Shown in pieces: positions 5,855-11,977 of a stretch of DNA of 11,977 bases (its first letter is position 1; each line of letters opens with the position of its first letter). The position numbers were made by a program, and so were the translations under genes. The notes beneath the pieces are model-generated. The model ran no database searches. It had not been told where the DNA came from and saw nothing but the letters and a program-made list of their open reading frames with translations. The stretch comes from Bryobacterales bacterium (GTDB taxonomy: Bacteria; Acidobacteriota; Terriglobia; Bryobacterales; Bryobacteraceae): NCBI GenBank assembly GCA_003142355.1, contig PLMF01000411.1, forward strand, positions 4,348-16,324. The letters run 5' to 3'.

Positions 5855-5912
5855 GGCTCATGGAGATAGAAAGAAATCAGAGAGGAAATCCGGCGTCCGG
5901 CACTACCACAAC

Positions 5913-7223
5913 ATGGAAATCCATTCGTTCAGGATCGCCGCTTTGGCTCTCTCCTGCGCTTCGCTTCTTGCTGCGCAGCCCGTCGATGATACGAAAGTCA
6001 AGCAGGTCATCATTCTCGGCCGTCACGGCGTTCGATCTCCCGTTGTGGACAACAGCACTCTCAACAATTTCTCCACCCAACCATTCCCGGTGTTCAGCGT
6101 TCCGGGCGTTTCCAACCTGACCGTCAACGGCGCCGCGAATGAGACGATCCTCGGCGGCTATTTCCGTCTCTGGCTCACGCAGGAGGGAATGCTGACCGGC
6201 AAAGATTCGGCCGACGCTTCCTCCGTATACTTCCGGGCCAATAACGGTCAACTGATCATTGACACGGCCAAAGCCTTCTGGGCCGGCCTTCTCCCGGGGG
6301 CCGGCATGAACATCAATTTCTATCCTCAACAGGACAGCGACCCGCTGTTCTCTCCGGTGGCCGCGGGCGTCGCGCAGATCGATGAGCAGATGGCGGTCGC
6401 CGCCGTACGGGGACGTCTCGGCGATAGTGCACAGTCTTTAACCACCGCGTACGGCCCCGAACTCGCCCTCACGCGTTCGATTTTATTCAACTATCCGGCC
6501 AGCCAGACTCCGGTGCCCGCTGCTCCGGCAGGTAAGCTCGACGTCACGACCCTTCCGATCGCCATCACGGGTTCCGCTTCGCCGGTAAGCATCGGAGGCC
6601 TGGGAACTGTCGTGATTGCGATCGATCCATTCGTCATGGAGTACGCGGATGGAATGCCGGCTGCAGACGTCGGTTGGGGCCAATTAACGGCAGGCGGCAT
6701 CAGCCAGATCACGCGCTTGTACAACCTTGCTCTCGATCTGGAGTACCGCACGCCCTATCTGGCCGCCGTGCAGAGTTCCAATCTGGCCTCCCACATCGTG
6801 CGCTCGCTGGTTCAGGCAGCCACCGGGAATGTGATGACCGGCGCACTGGCAAACCCGTCGACCAAGGTGATCATGTTGATGGCTGCGAACACGAATATCA
6901 CCGGACTCGCCGGCCTGTTCCGTCTCGACTGGATTCTGCCGGGTTACCCGGCGGACACCGCTGCTCCGGGCGGCGCCCTCGTTTTTGAGCTCCGCCAGTC
7001 GCAGAGCACCGGGGAGTACCTCGTCCGGACCTCTTACGTCACTCAGACTATGGACCAACTGCGCAATCGAACCGGCCTGACGCTCACTGCGCCACCTGCG
7101 ATCGGCCCCGTGTTCATCCCCGGCTGCAGTGTTCGCAATGCCACGTTCGACTGCTCTCTGGCGAGTTTCGTGAGGGTCGCCGGGCGCGCCATCGATTCCG
7201 GGTCTGTCGACCTGATGAACTGA
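5913..7223 (+). CDS. exported histidine acid phosphatase (AppA/phytase-like) with a substituted HD motif
   Basis: 436 residues. Residues 1-21 form a signal peptide (IAALALSCASLLAA core), so the protein is periplasmic or secreted. The N-terminal catalytic signature RHGVRSP is at 37-43, with the phospho-accepting histidine H38. The family's second motif, normally HDTN with the Asp as proton donor, appears as A325-N326-T327-N328 in an otherwise well-preserved setting (NTNITGLAGLFRLDWILPGY). Both the His and the Asp are therefore replaced. Family members hydrolyse phosphomonoesters such as phytate or glucose-1-phosphate, and loss of the Asp is expected to cripple turnover. The start is ATG 5913, the only one giving a proper signal peptide; its ribosome site is poor. 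It lies 58 bp right of the tRNA scar and ends 7 bp from a convergent gene. Confidence 0.82.
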   Translation: MEIHSFRIAALALSCASLLAAQPVDDTKVKQVIILGRHGVRSPVVDNSTLNNFSTQPFPVFSVPGVSNLTVNGAANETILGGYFRLWLTQEGMLTGKDSADASSVYFRANNGQLIIDTAKAFWAGLLPGAGMNINFYPQQDSDPLFSPVAAGVAQIDEQMAVAAVRGRLGDSAQSLTTAYGPELALTRSILFNYPASQTPVPAAPAGKLDVTTLPIAITGSASPVSIGGLGTVVIAIDPFVMEYADGMPAADVGWGQLTAGGISQITRLYNLALDLEYRTPYLAAVQSSNLASHIVRSLVQAATGNVMTGALANPSTKVIMLMAANTNITGLAGLFRLDWILPGYPADTAAPGGALVFELRQSQSTGEYLVRTSYVTQTMDQLRNRTGLTLTAPPAIGPVFIPGCSVRNATFDCSLASFVRVAGRAIDSGSVDLMN

Positions 7224-7230
7224 TGGTGGG

Positions 7231-8907
7231 TTAGCGCGGGAAGGGTGAGGCCCCTTCGGCGCCGTACCAATCGTATTCCACCGCGTGTCCATCGATGCGC
7301 CAGCGGCCAGGCGTGGTAGTGTCCATCCAGTCGAGCGGTTCGGCAAGCTCGCGCGGCCGGGCGGCGGCCGCGAACGCTCGCCGGAGGGCTTGCCTCGACC
7401 CGGCGTTGACCGCCGCGGGATCGGGGGAGACGAACAACGCGGTCCCGCTGCGGGCTACCAGGTCGAGCCAGCGCGCGGCCAGGTCCCAGGGGAGCTGCGG
7501 CGTGATGGGGGCGCAATCGGCGTCGAGATCGAAGAAGGTGCGGTGCTGCGGGCCGCGAAACGCCAGCGTGTTGACGCCCATCCGTCGCGTGCGGTTGAAG
7601 TCGCGGCCGCTGGTGTCGTCGCCGGTACGCTGCAGTTCGAAGAGACCGGCGGCGAGATGTCCGAAAGTATTGCAGCCGATGATTGCCGCACCCCCGGCCG
7701 CTTCGCGAATCTCGCGGTAGAGGGCCAGCGCGATTTCAGCGGTGGTGCGGGAGCGGTCGGCGAAATGCCAGCCGGCTGCGGTGAGGTCGGCGCCCATCGA
7801 GGATCCCCAGCGGCCCAGCAGATCGAAACTGGTGTAGTCGTGCTTGATCAGCTCGAAACCCCAGGAAGCCATGCGGCCGATGTCCTCGCGGACGGTTTCG
7901 AGCGTCTCGGGCAGGCTCGGATCGAGCGTCGCGTCGCGGGCGCTGTCACGGGGCCGAAGGCAGGTGGCCGGAGGGACCTTGGCGGTGGTGTACAGGGGGC
8001 GCAGCCAGATGCCAGGACGGACGCCCTGACGTTTCATGACCGCGGCGAGCTCCGCCATGTCGGGGAAGCCGGCATTGCCGCGCTCCCAGGGACCGGCGGT
8101 GTTGGTCGGCGACCAGCCGTCATCGATCACCATAAAGGGCCGGTTTGGCCCGGATGGAGCGAGTTCCGCCATCAGGCCGGCATCGCGTTCGATGGCCGCG
8201 GCTGAGCAGTTGCGGCCGTAGGCGTAATACCAGTTGTTGCCTCCGTAAACGGGCGCGGCGGGGAGGCGCGGCTGGGCGCAGAGCTGGCGGCAGAAGCGCC
8301 GCGCGGATTGGAAAGCGCCCTCGTCTGCGGCGCCGCGGCGGACTCGCACGACGGCGGCTTCCAGCGTGCGGGGACCCAGGCGAACGGCGGAGCCTCCATT
8401 GCGCAGGTCGAGCCAAAGGGAGATCCCGGCCGGGTCGGCCTGCCAGAAGGCGAAGCACGAGGCCCCCGTGGCGACGCCGTAACCGTGCGTGGCGCGGCCG
8501 TCGCAGGCCAGGAAATACCATGGCAGGATGCGCTCGCCGGCCACGCCGCGCCATTCCAGATCCCCGTAGCTGCGCTCCCACTGGTCGTTGAGGATGCGCC
8601 AGCGCTCTGGCACAGCGGCCCGCCAGCGGAGATGCAGGCGGAGCAGCGGGACTTCCGGCGCCTCGATGCGGATAGGCATGCCGTTGGCGGCCGGGTCGGT
8701 TTGGACGGAGATGCCGGCGCTGTTCCATCGGCGGCCTTCGCGGGCGAGCGGCAGCGGGCCGCTTTCGAGGAAGGCGATGGCGAGGTCGGGCGGCCGCAGG
8801 ATATCGACATAGCCGTCCGCAGCGCGCGGGGTCTGCGCGGCAACGGCGGCGGGCAAGCCGGTCGAGAGAGCCAATGCCTCGCGGCGGGAGAGGTTGTGCG
8901 GGTTCAC
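7231..8907 (-). CDS. Tat-exported GH36-like (clan GH-D) glycosidase, alpha-galactosidase-type
   Basis: 558 residues from GTG 8907. The N-terminus carries a twin-arginine-like motif SRREALAL (7-14), a short hydrophobic stretch and an Ala-rich cleavage region. A beta-rich N-terminal domain leads into a TIM barrel with VIDDGW (D262, D263), RPGIWLRP, LIKHDY (D357 as likely nucleophile) and RTGDDTSGRD (D430/D431 as likely acid/base). The order and motifs are those of GH36/GH27-type alpha-galactosidases and relatives; the exact substrate cannot be read. The frame stays open upstream to 9099, but that would overlap the divergent patatin gene and bury the Tat motif, so the GTG is preferred although its ribosome site is weak. 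It converges with the phosphatase gene. Confidence 0.78.
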   Translation of the reverse strand: MNPHNLSRREALALSTGLPAAVAAQTPRAADGYVDILRPPDLAIAFLESGPLPLAREGRRWNSAGISVQTDPAANGMPIRIEAPEVPLLRLHLRWRAAVPERWRILNDQWERSYGDLEWRGVAGERILPWYFLACDGRATHGYGVATGASCFAFWQADPAGISLWLDLRNGGSAVRLGPRTLEAAVVRVRRGAADEGAFQSARRFCRQLCAQPRLPAAPVYGGNNWYYAYGRNCSAAAIERDAGLMAELAPSGPNRPFMVIDDGWSPTNTAGPWERGNAGFPDMAELAAVMKRQGVRPGIWLRPLYTTAKVPPATCLRPRDSARDATLDPSLPETLETVREDIGRMASWGFELIKHDYTSFDLLGRWGSSMGADLTAAGWHFADRSRTTAEIALALYREIREAAGGAAIIGCNTFGHLAAGLFELQRTGDDTSGRDFNRTRRMGVNTLAFRGPQHRTFFDLDADCAPITPQLPWDLAARWLDLVARSGTALFVSPDPAAVNAGSRQALRRAFAAAARPRELAEPLDWMDTTTPGRWRIDGHAVEYDWYGAEGASPFPR

Positions 8908-8963
8908 GAATCCATTGTGCCAGGGGACGCCGCGTACCGGAACCTGTGTGCCGCGAATCGAGT

Positions 8964-8980
8964 GATAATATAGCCGGAGG
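8964..8980 (+). promoter_or_regulatory. -10-like element and Shine-Dalgarno of the patatin gene
   Basis: GATAAT/TAATAT (8964-8971) is the only AT-rich patch in the 85-bp gap between divergent genes and reads as a -10 on either strand. No clear -35 is seen. GGAGG (8976-8980) is 12 nt before ATG 8993. If 8964-8971 is the -10, the patatin leader is very short. Confidence 0.4.
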
Positions 8981-8992
8981 ACAACGCAAACC

Positions 8993-9892
8993 ATGCGATA
9001 CATTCTCTCGATCCGTGGCGGCGGCATCCGCGGCATCATCCCCACCTGCTGCCTGATGAAGCTCGAATCGCAGCTCGGCGGGATCACCCGCGACCACATC
9101 GCCTACTGCGCCGGAACTTCGACCGGCGCCCTGCTCACGGCAGCCATCGCCGCCGGCATCCCCGCCGCCGATATTCTCAAGATCTACACCGACCGTTCCA
9201 AAGAGATCTTCACCCCCACCGGCATCATCGCGGACGTCAAGCGAGTCGCCGAAGGCTTCATGTACGATCCTACTCACCTCCGCGACGTCCTCTTGAGCGT
9301 CTTCGGCCCCGCCGCCTCCTGGGTGATCAACGATTGTCCCATCGGCGTGATGATCTCCGCCACCGCCATGAACGGACACAATTGGTTCTTCGTCAAGGAC
9401 AATCCTCGGAACGCCCGAACCACCGGATCCGTCAAGCTGGTCGATGCCGCGGTCGCTTCCGCCTGTGCACCCACCTATTTCGACCACTGGAGAATCGACG
9501 ACATCGACGGCCAGACCTTCCGCTTCTTCGATGGCGGCGTCGGCGGCACCGCCAATCCCGCTTACGAAGCCTGCGTCGAGGCCTTCGAATTCGACACCTT
9601 CACTCCCGCCGACACCCGTGTGATCGCCCTGGGAACCGGTTACTTCCCGGGTTCCGACGCTCCCCCGTCCGGCCTGTTGAAGGTCATCGGTTGGACCACC
9701 AGCACCCTGGTCGACACCTCGGAGGACTGGGCCGGCGAAGCCGTGAACCGCCAGTGGCCCGGCATCATGACCAACTTCAACCCGCTCCTCCCCGGTGACA
9801 TCGACGAATCCGATCTCTCCGCTATTCCCGCTCTGGTAGCCATTGGCCAACAACTAGCCGCGACCCTGGACTGGACCCAGCTCATCCCGTAG
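8993..9892 (+). CDS. patatin-like phospholipase
   Basis: 299 residues. All hallmarks of the patatin catalytic dyad are visible: the oxyanion-hole loop RGGGIRG (8-14), the nucleophile elbow GTSTG (S43), and DGG with D180 as catalytic Asp (FFDGGVGG). Members hydrolyse acyl esters of phospholipids or other lipids. There is no signal peptide or membrane helix, so a cytosolic or membrane-surface enzyme is likely. The start ATG 8993 gives the GGGxRG loop at the usual distance from the N-terminus. It is divergent from the GH36-like gene. The downstream gap carries repeats, and the next gene starts about 110 bp on. No nucleotide cyclase or other defence partner lies nearby, so I see no reason to call it a CBASS-type effector. 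Substrate unknown. Confidence 0.9.
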   Translation: MRYILSIRGGGIRGIIPTCCLMKLESQLGGITRDHIAYCAGTSTGALLTAAIAAGIPAADILKIYTDRSKEIFTPTGIIADVKRVAEGFMYDPTHLRDVLLSVFGPAASWVINDCPIGVMISATAMNGHNWFFVKDNPRNARTTGSVKLVDAAVASACAPTYFDHWRIDDIDGQTFRFFDGGVGGTANPAYEACVEAFEFDTFTPADTRVIALGTGYFPGSDAPPSGLLKVIGWTTSTLVDTSEDWAGEAVNRQWPGIMTNFNPLLPGDIDESDLSAIPALVAIGQQLAATLDWTQLIP

Positions 9893-9896
9893 GCTG

Positions 9897-9971
9897 GGCT
9901 CCTTGCCAGGTCCGACTAGACTTAAGGGACCAGTGCGCGTGAAGCGTAACGCACCAGCCGGCTCCTTGCCA
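9897..9971. repeat. direct repeat and small hairpins between the patatin and molybdopterin-oxidoreductase-like genes
   Basis: GGCTCCTTGCCA occurs at 9897-9908 and 9960-9971. Between the copies lie two short inverted repeats: GGTCC/GGACC (9909-9913, 9927-9931) and GTGCG/CGCAC (9933-9937, 9950-9954). The second reads like the palindromic GTAACGCAC-type intergenic repeats common in bacterial genomes. No T-tract follows, so a classical terminator is not supported. It may be a REP/MITE-like element flanked by a duplication. Confidence 0.4.
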
Positions 9972-10002
9972 ACCATGTGCGGGCCGGGCGAGAATCGTGC
10001 GT

Positions 10003-10485
10003 ATGACCTTCATCAAGCTAGTTGGAGTCTTCGGCCTCTTGGTTTCCGTGGCGCTGTGTCAAGTTCCGGCGACGTTGGTTGTCCAGGGCATCGGCGGCAC
10101 GAGCGCCACGCTTTCGGTTTCCGACCTCTCGAAGCTGCCGCGGCAGACCGTGAAGGTCATGGATCACGAAACTCCGGCCACGTTTGAGGGCGTCCTGCTG
10201 ACCGACGTGTTGGCCAAGGTCAGTTTGCCGTTGGGCGAGAAGTTCCACAGCACGGGGGCGTCGTACTTCCTGATGGTGGAAGCCAAGGACGGCTACCGGG
10301 CTGTATTCGCTTGGGCGGAACTGGATTCGGGTTTTATGGACAAATCCGTCTACGTGGTGACCAAGCGGGATGGCAAGCCGCTTTCGGAAAAGGACGGGCC
10401 ATTTCAGTTGGTGGCACCGGGCGAGAAGCGGGCCGGAAGATGGGTTCGGCAGGTGACGGCGCTGACGATCCAGCAAGCGCGTTGA
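10003..10485 (+). CDS. small exported molybdopterin-dependent-oxidoreductase-like protein
   Basis: 160 residues from ATG 10003; a GTG two codons earlier (9997) is possible. GAGA lies 9 nt before the ATG. The first 19 or so residues are a signal peptide (FIKLVGVFGLLVSVALC), and the cysteine there does not sit in a proper lipobox. The mature part resembles the compact sulfite-oxidase-type fold: a basic strand TVKVMDHETPATFEG, then LLTDVLAKVSLPLGEKF, DGYRAVFAWAELD, and a C-terminal GPFQLVAPGEKRAGRWVRQV. Proteins of this sort are often annotated as molybdopterin-dependent oxidoreductases. However, the mature chain has no cysteine to bind molybdenum, so it may bind a ligand rather than do redox chemistry. 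It ends 4 bp before a convergent gene. Confidence 0.7.
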   Translation: MTFIKLVGVFGLLVSVALCQVPATLVVQGIGGTSATLSVSDLSKLPRQTVKVMDHETPATFEGVLLTDVLAKVSLPLGEKFHSTGASYFLMVEAKDGYRAVFAWAELDSGFMDKSVYVVTKRDGKPLSEKDGPFQLVAPGEKRAGRWVRQVTALTIQQAR

Positions 10486-10489
10486 AGCG

Positions 10490-11977
10490 CTACAAGCCGC
10501 GGCCGGCGTACTTCTTCCACAGCGCCGGATCGGCGAGCATCTTCACAAACAGACCGCCTACCACCGAGCGGGCCTGAAAACCCTGCTGCTTCGCCGTGAC
10601 GGTATCGTACCAGTCGGTCAGGGGCACGCGGCTTTCCGAATCGTTGGCGAACTGATATGCCGGCGAGACGATTTTCTCGAAGTCCGACTGGCTCGCGGCC
10701 AGGGTTGCGGTCCACAGGATCCAGTCCAGCTTGGTGTAGGTGCGGCGATTGTCGAGCGGCAGGCCGTATTGGTTCTGTTTCGTGAGATAGTACGCGATCT
10801 CCTTCTGCGCCACTTCGGGCGGAAAGAGATTCAGACCGAGCAGCTTGTCCCAGACCAGGTTGTACTTCTGGCTCCAGGTGCCGGCTTTGTCGAACGCCAG
10901 CCGGTAGTGATCTCCATCGCCGGCGAGGTCGATCCACTTCCTGGCGAAATCCTGGGCGGTCCGGCGGTATTCGGCGGCGGCGTCCTTCCGTCCCGTCATT
11001 TCGGCGAGCACGCCGTACGATCCGAGCGCCAGAATCGCTTTGATCGACAGATTGGCGTTGTGCGCCAGGTGGCCGGCAAAGTCGTCCGTGGAAAGCTGGT
11101 TCTCGGGATCCAGCCCCTTCTCTTTCAGGTACTCGGCCCACTTGGTCAACTCCGGCCAGTACTTCGCGGCATAGTCCGCATTGCCTTCCACCTTGGCGAG
11201 CGCGGCCAGCATGATGAGCATGTTGCCGCTCTCCTCGACCGGCATCTGATTCTCTTCGGTTCGCTCGCCGCCGCCGTAGACCTGACCGTTGGCTTGCGGA
11301 TAGGTGCCGAGGTCGTGCGGCGCAAACGGCCAGCGCCACCGGCCCATACGGGCGTAGTCGAGCACCGGCTGGAGCTGCGCGCGCAGCAGCCGCGGATTGA
11401 AGAGCAGCGTGAACGGAGAGCTGGGATAGATCACGTCCACCGTGGCGATGCAGCCGTTGCTGAAATTCTCTTTCGGGAAGAAGAGGGCCGTGCCATCGGC
11501 GTCCGCCACCAGCTTGTGCGCGGCCAGCGTCTGCCGGTACGCCAGCGATGCGAGGCGGGCGTACTTCTCGCCGCCGGCCTGGCGCAAGTCGGTCATGAGC
11601 TGGTCGTCGAAAGCCTCGCTTTTTGCGAGCAGCGCGTCGTGATCGCGGCGGCCCATGCGCAACAACTCCGCCGCATCCGCGCCGTTGCGCCGCCACCAGG
11701 CCCGTTCGCGCCGCTCGAAATACTCGATGGCATAGATGTCGTCATAGGCGATCATGAGGTAGCGCGAGACGGGCCGCGACGCGATCTTCCCGAAGTTCAT
11801 CGAGAAAGCCAGCACCGGGGCTGCGGCGCGCCCGCCGCGGGAACCATCGGAAAGGTCGTCGGAATCGGGCAGCCGTCCCGTGCCGGTGAACGCCGCGCGG
11901 CCCTGTGGTGAGCTGGTGATGGCTTCGGTGACGCCCTCCGGTTTGTCGGCGGCCAGGTAGAGGTATCCCCAATCGAT
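10490..11977 (-). CDS. DUF4965/DUF1793 'glutaminase'-family protein (5' end outside window)
   Basis: The frame is open from the right edge to TAG 10490, giving 495 visible C-terminal residues. The upstream part reads DWGYLYLAADKP, then SMNFGKI and the diagnostic AYDDIYAIEYFERRERAWW, then a helical-barrel region with FKEN-like FPKENFSNGCIATVDVIYPS, FAPHDLGTYP and VEESGNMLIMLAALAK, and ends in LTDWYDTVTAKQQGFQARSVVGG. This order fits the bacterial and fungal proteins annotated as glutaminase A-like (DUF5127, DUF4965, DUF1793), with a six-hairpin, glycosidase-like toroid. Such proteins are usually about 800 residues and secreted, so roughly 300 residues including any signal peptide lie to the right. 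The in-frame GTG at 11815 is internal and is not the start. Glutaminase activity is shown for fungal relatives only; a carbohydrate substrate is equally possible. Confidence 0.82.
   Translation of the reverse strand: MDWGYLYLAADKPEGVTEAITSSPQGRAAFTGTGRLPDSDDLSDGSRGGRAAAPVLAFSMNFGKIASRPVSRYLMIAYDDIYAIEYFERRERAWWRRNGADAAELLRMGRRDHDALLAKSEAFDDQLMTDLRQAGGEKYARLASLAYRQTLAAHKLVADADGTALFFPKENFSNGCIATVDVIYPSSPFTLLFNPRLLRAQLQPVLDYARMGRWRWPFAPHDLGTYPQANGQVYGGGERTEENQMPVEESGNMLIMLAALAKVEGNADYAAKYWPELTKWAEYLKEKGLDPENQLSTDDFAGHLAHNANLSIKAILALGSYGVLAEMTGRKDAAAEYRRTAQDFARKWIDLAGDGDHYRLAFDKAGTWSQKYNLVWDKLLGLNLFPPEVAQKEIAYYLTKQNQYGLPLDNRRTYTKLDWILWTATLAASQSDFEKIVSPAYQFANDSESRVPLTDWYDTVTAKQQGFQARSVVGGLFVKMLADPALWKKYAGRGL

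Noticed and set aside
8908..9099. Longer N-terminus for the GH36-like protein
   Set aside because: The extension would overlap the divergent patatin gene and place the twin-arginine signal 64 residues inside the protein.
8120..9853. 577-residue minus-strand open frame covering the patatin gene and part of the GH36-like gene
   Set aside because: The translation is low-complexity Gly/Asp then Arg/Pro-rich, typical of a GC-rich shadow. Both real genes beneath it have intact catalytic motifs.
8993..9892. Patatin gene as an anti-phage (CBASS/CapV-type) effector
   Set aside because: No nucleotide cyclase or regulator lies beside it, and it sits among metabolic genes to the right of the island boundary.
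10769..11911. 380-residue plus-strand open frame opposite the DUF4965/DUF1793 gene
   Set aside because: It has no known motif and lies wholly over a well-supported gene on the other strand.

Overview
The window reads as a high-GC Gram-negative chromosome, most likely an acidobacterium of the Solibacter/Bryobacter type. That guess rests on the gene families seen (histidine acid phosphatase, GH36-like glycosidase, DUF4965/DUF1793 'glutaminase' protein, small secreted molybdopterin-oxidoreductase-like protein) and is an inference; no marker gene is present. No rRNA, complete tRNA, IS element or CRISPR array was found.

The window falls into two halves separated by a tRNA relic near 5814-5854. 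The left half (1-5810) looks like an accessory, conflict-type island. On the minus strand lie an all-helical protein (1803-3170) and, 57 bp downstream, a TOTE-type primase-helicase (1-1745, C-terminus beyond the left edge). Divergent from these, across a 148-bp shared upstream region, is a plus-strand series: an N-terminal fragment of a larger gene fused in frame to a CcbP-like calcium-binding protein, a tiny ORF, a DUF6932-type nucleotidyltransferase-like gene that has lost its middle, and an intact XRE-type helix-turn-helix protein still coupled to it by a GTGA stop/start overlap. A minus-strand AbrB/PIN toxin-antitoxin pair (5709-4877) follows, with a palindromic operator candidate over its start codon.

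The sequence from about 5814 to 5854 matches the 3' half of an initiator-like tRNA (CAT anticodon onward) and has no 5' half. This is what an integrated element leaves at its distal end. The fragment's plus orientation predicts that the element lies to its left and that the intact tRNA lies outside the window further left.

The right half (5913-11977) is a tidy set of metabolic or secreted-enzyme genes in convergent and divergent pairs: a histidine acid phosphatase-like protein whose proton-donor motif is substituted, a Tat-type GH36-like glycosidase, a patatin-like phospholipase, a small exported molybdopterin-oxidoreductase-like protein, and a DUF4965/DUF1793 hydrolase-like protein running off the right edge.

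The most interesting points are the TOTE primase-helicase with its helical partner beside a tRNA scar, the two neighbouring cases where an upstream gene has decayed while its small downstream partner survives, and the phosphatase with a lost HD motif.
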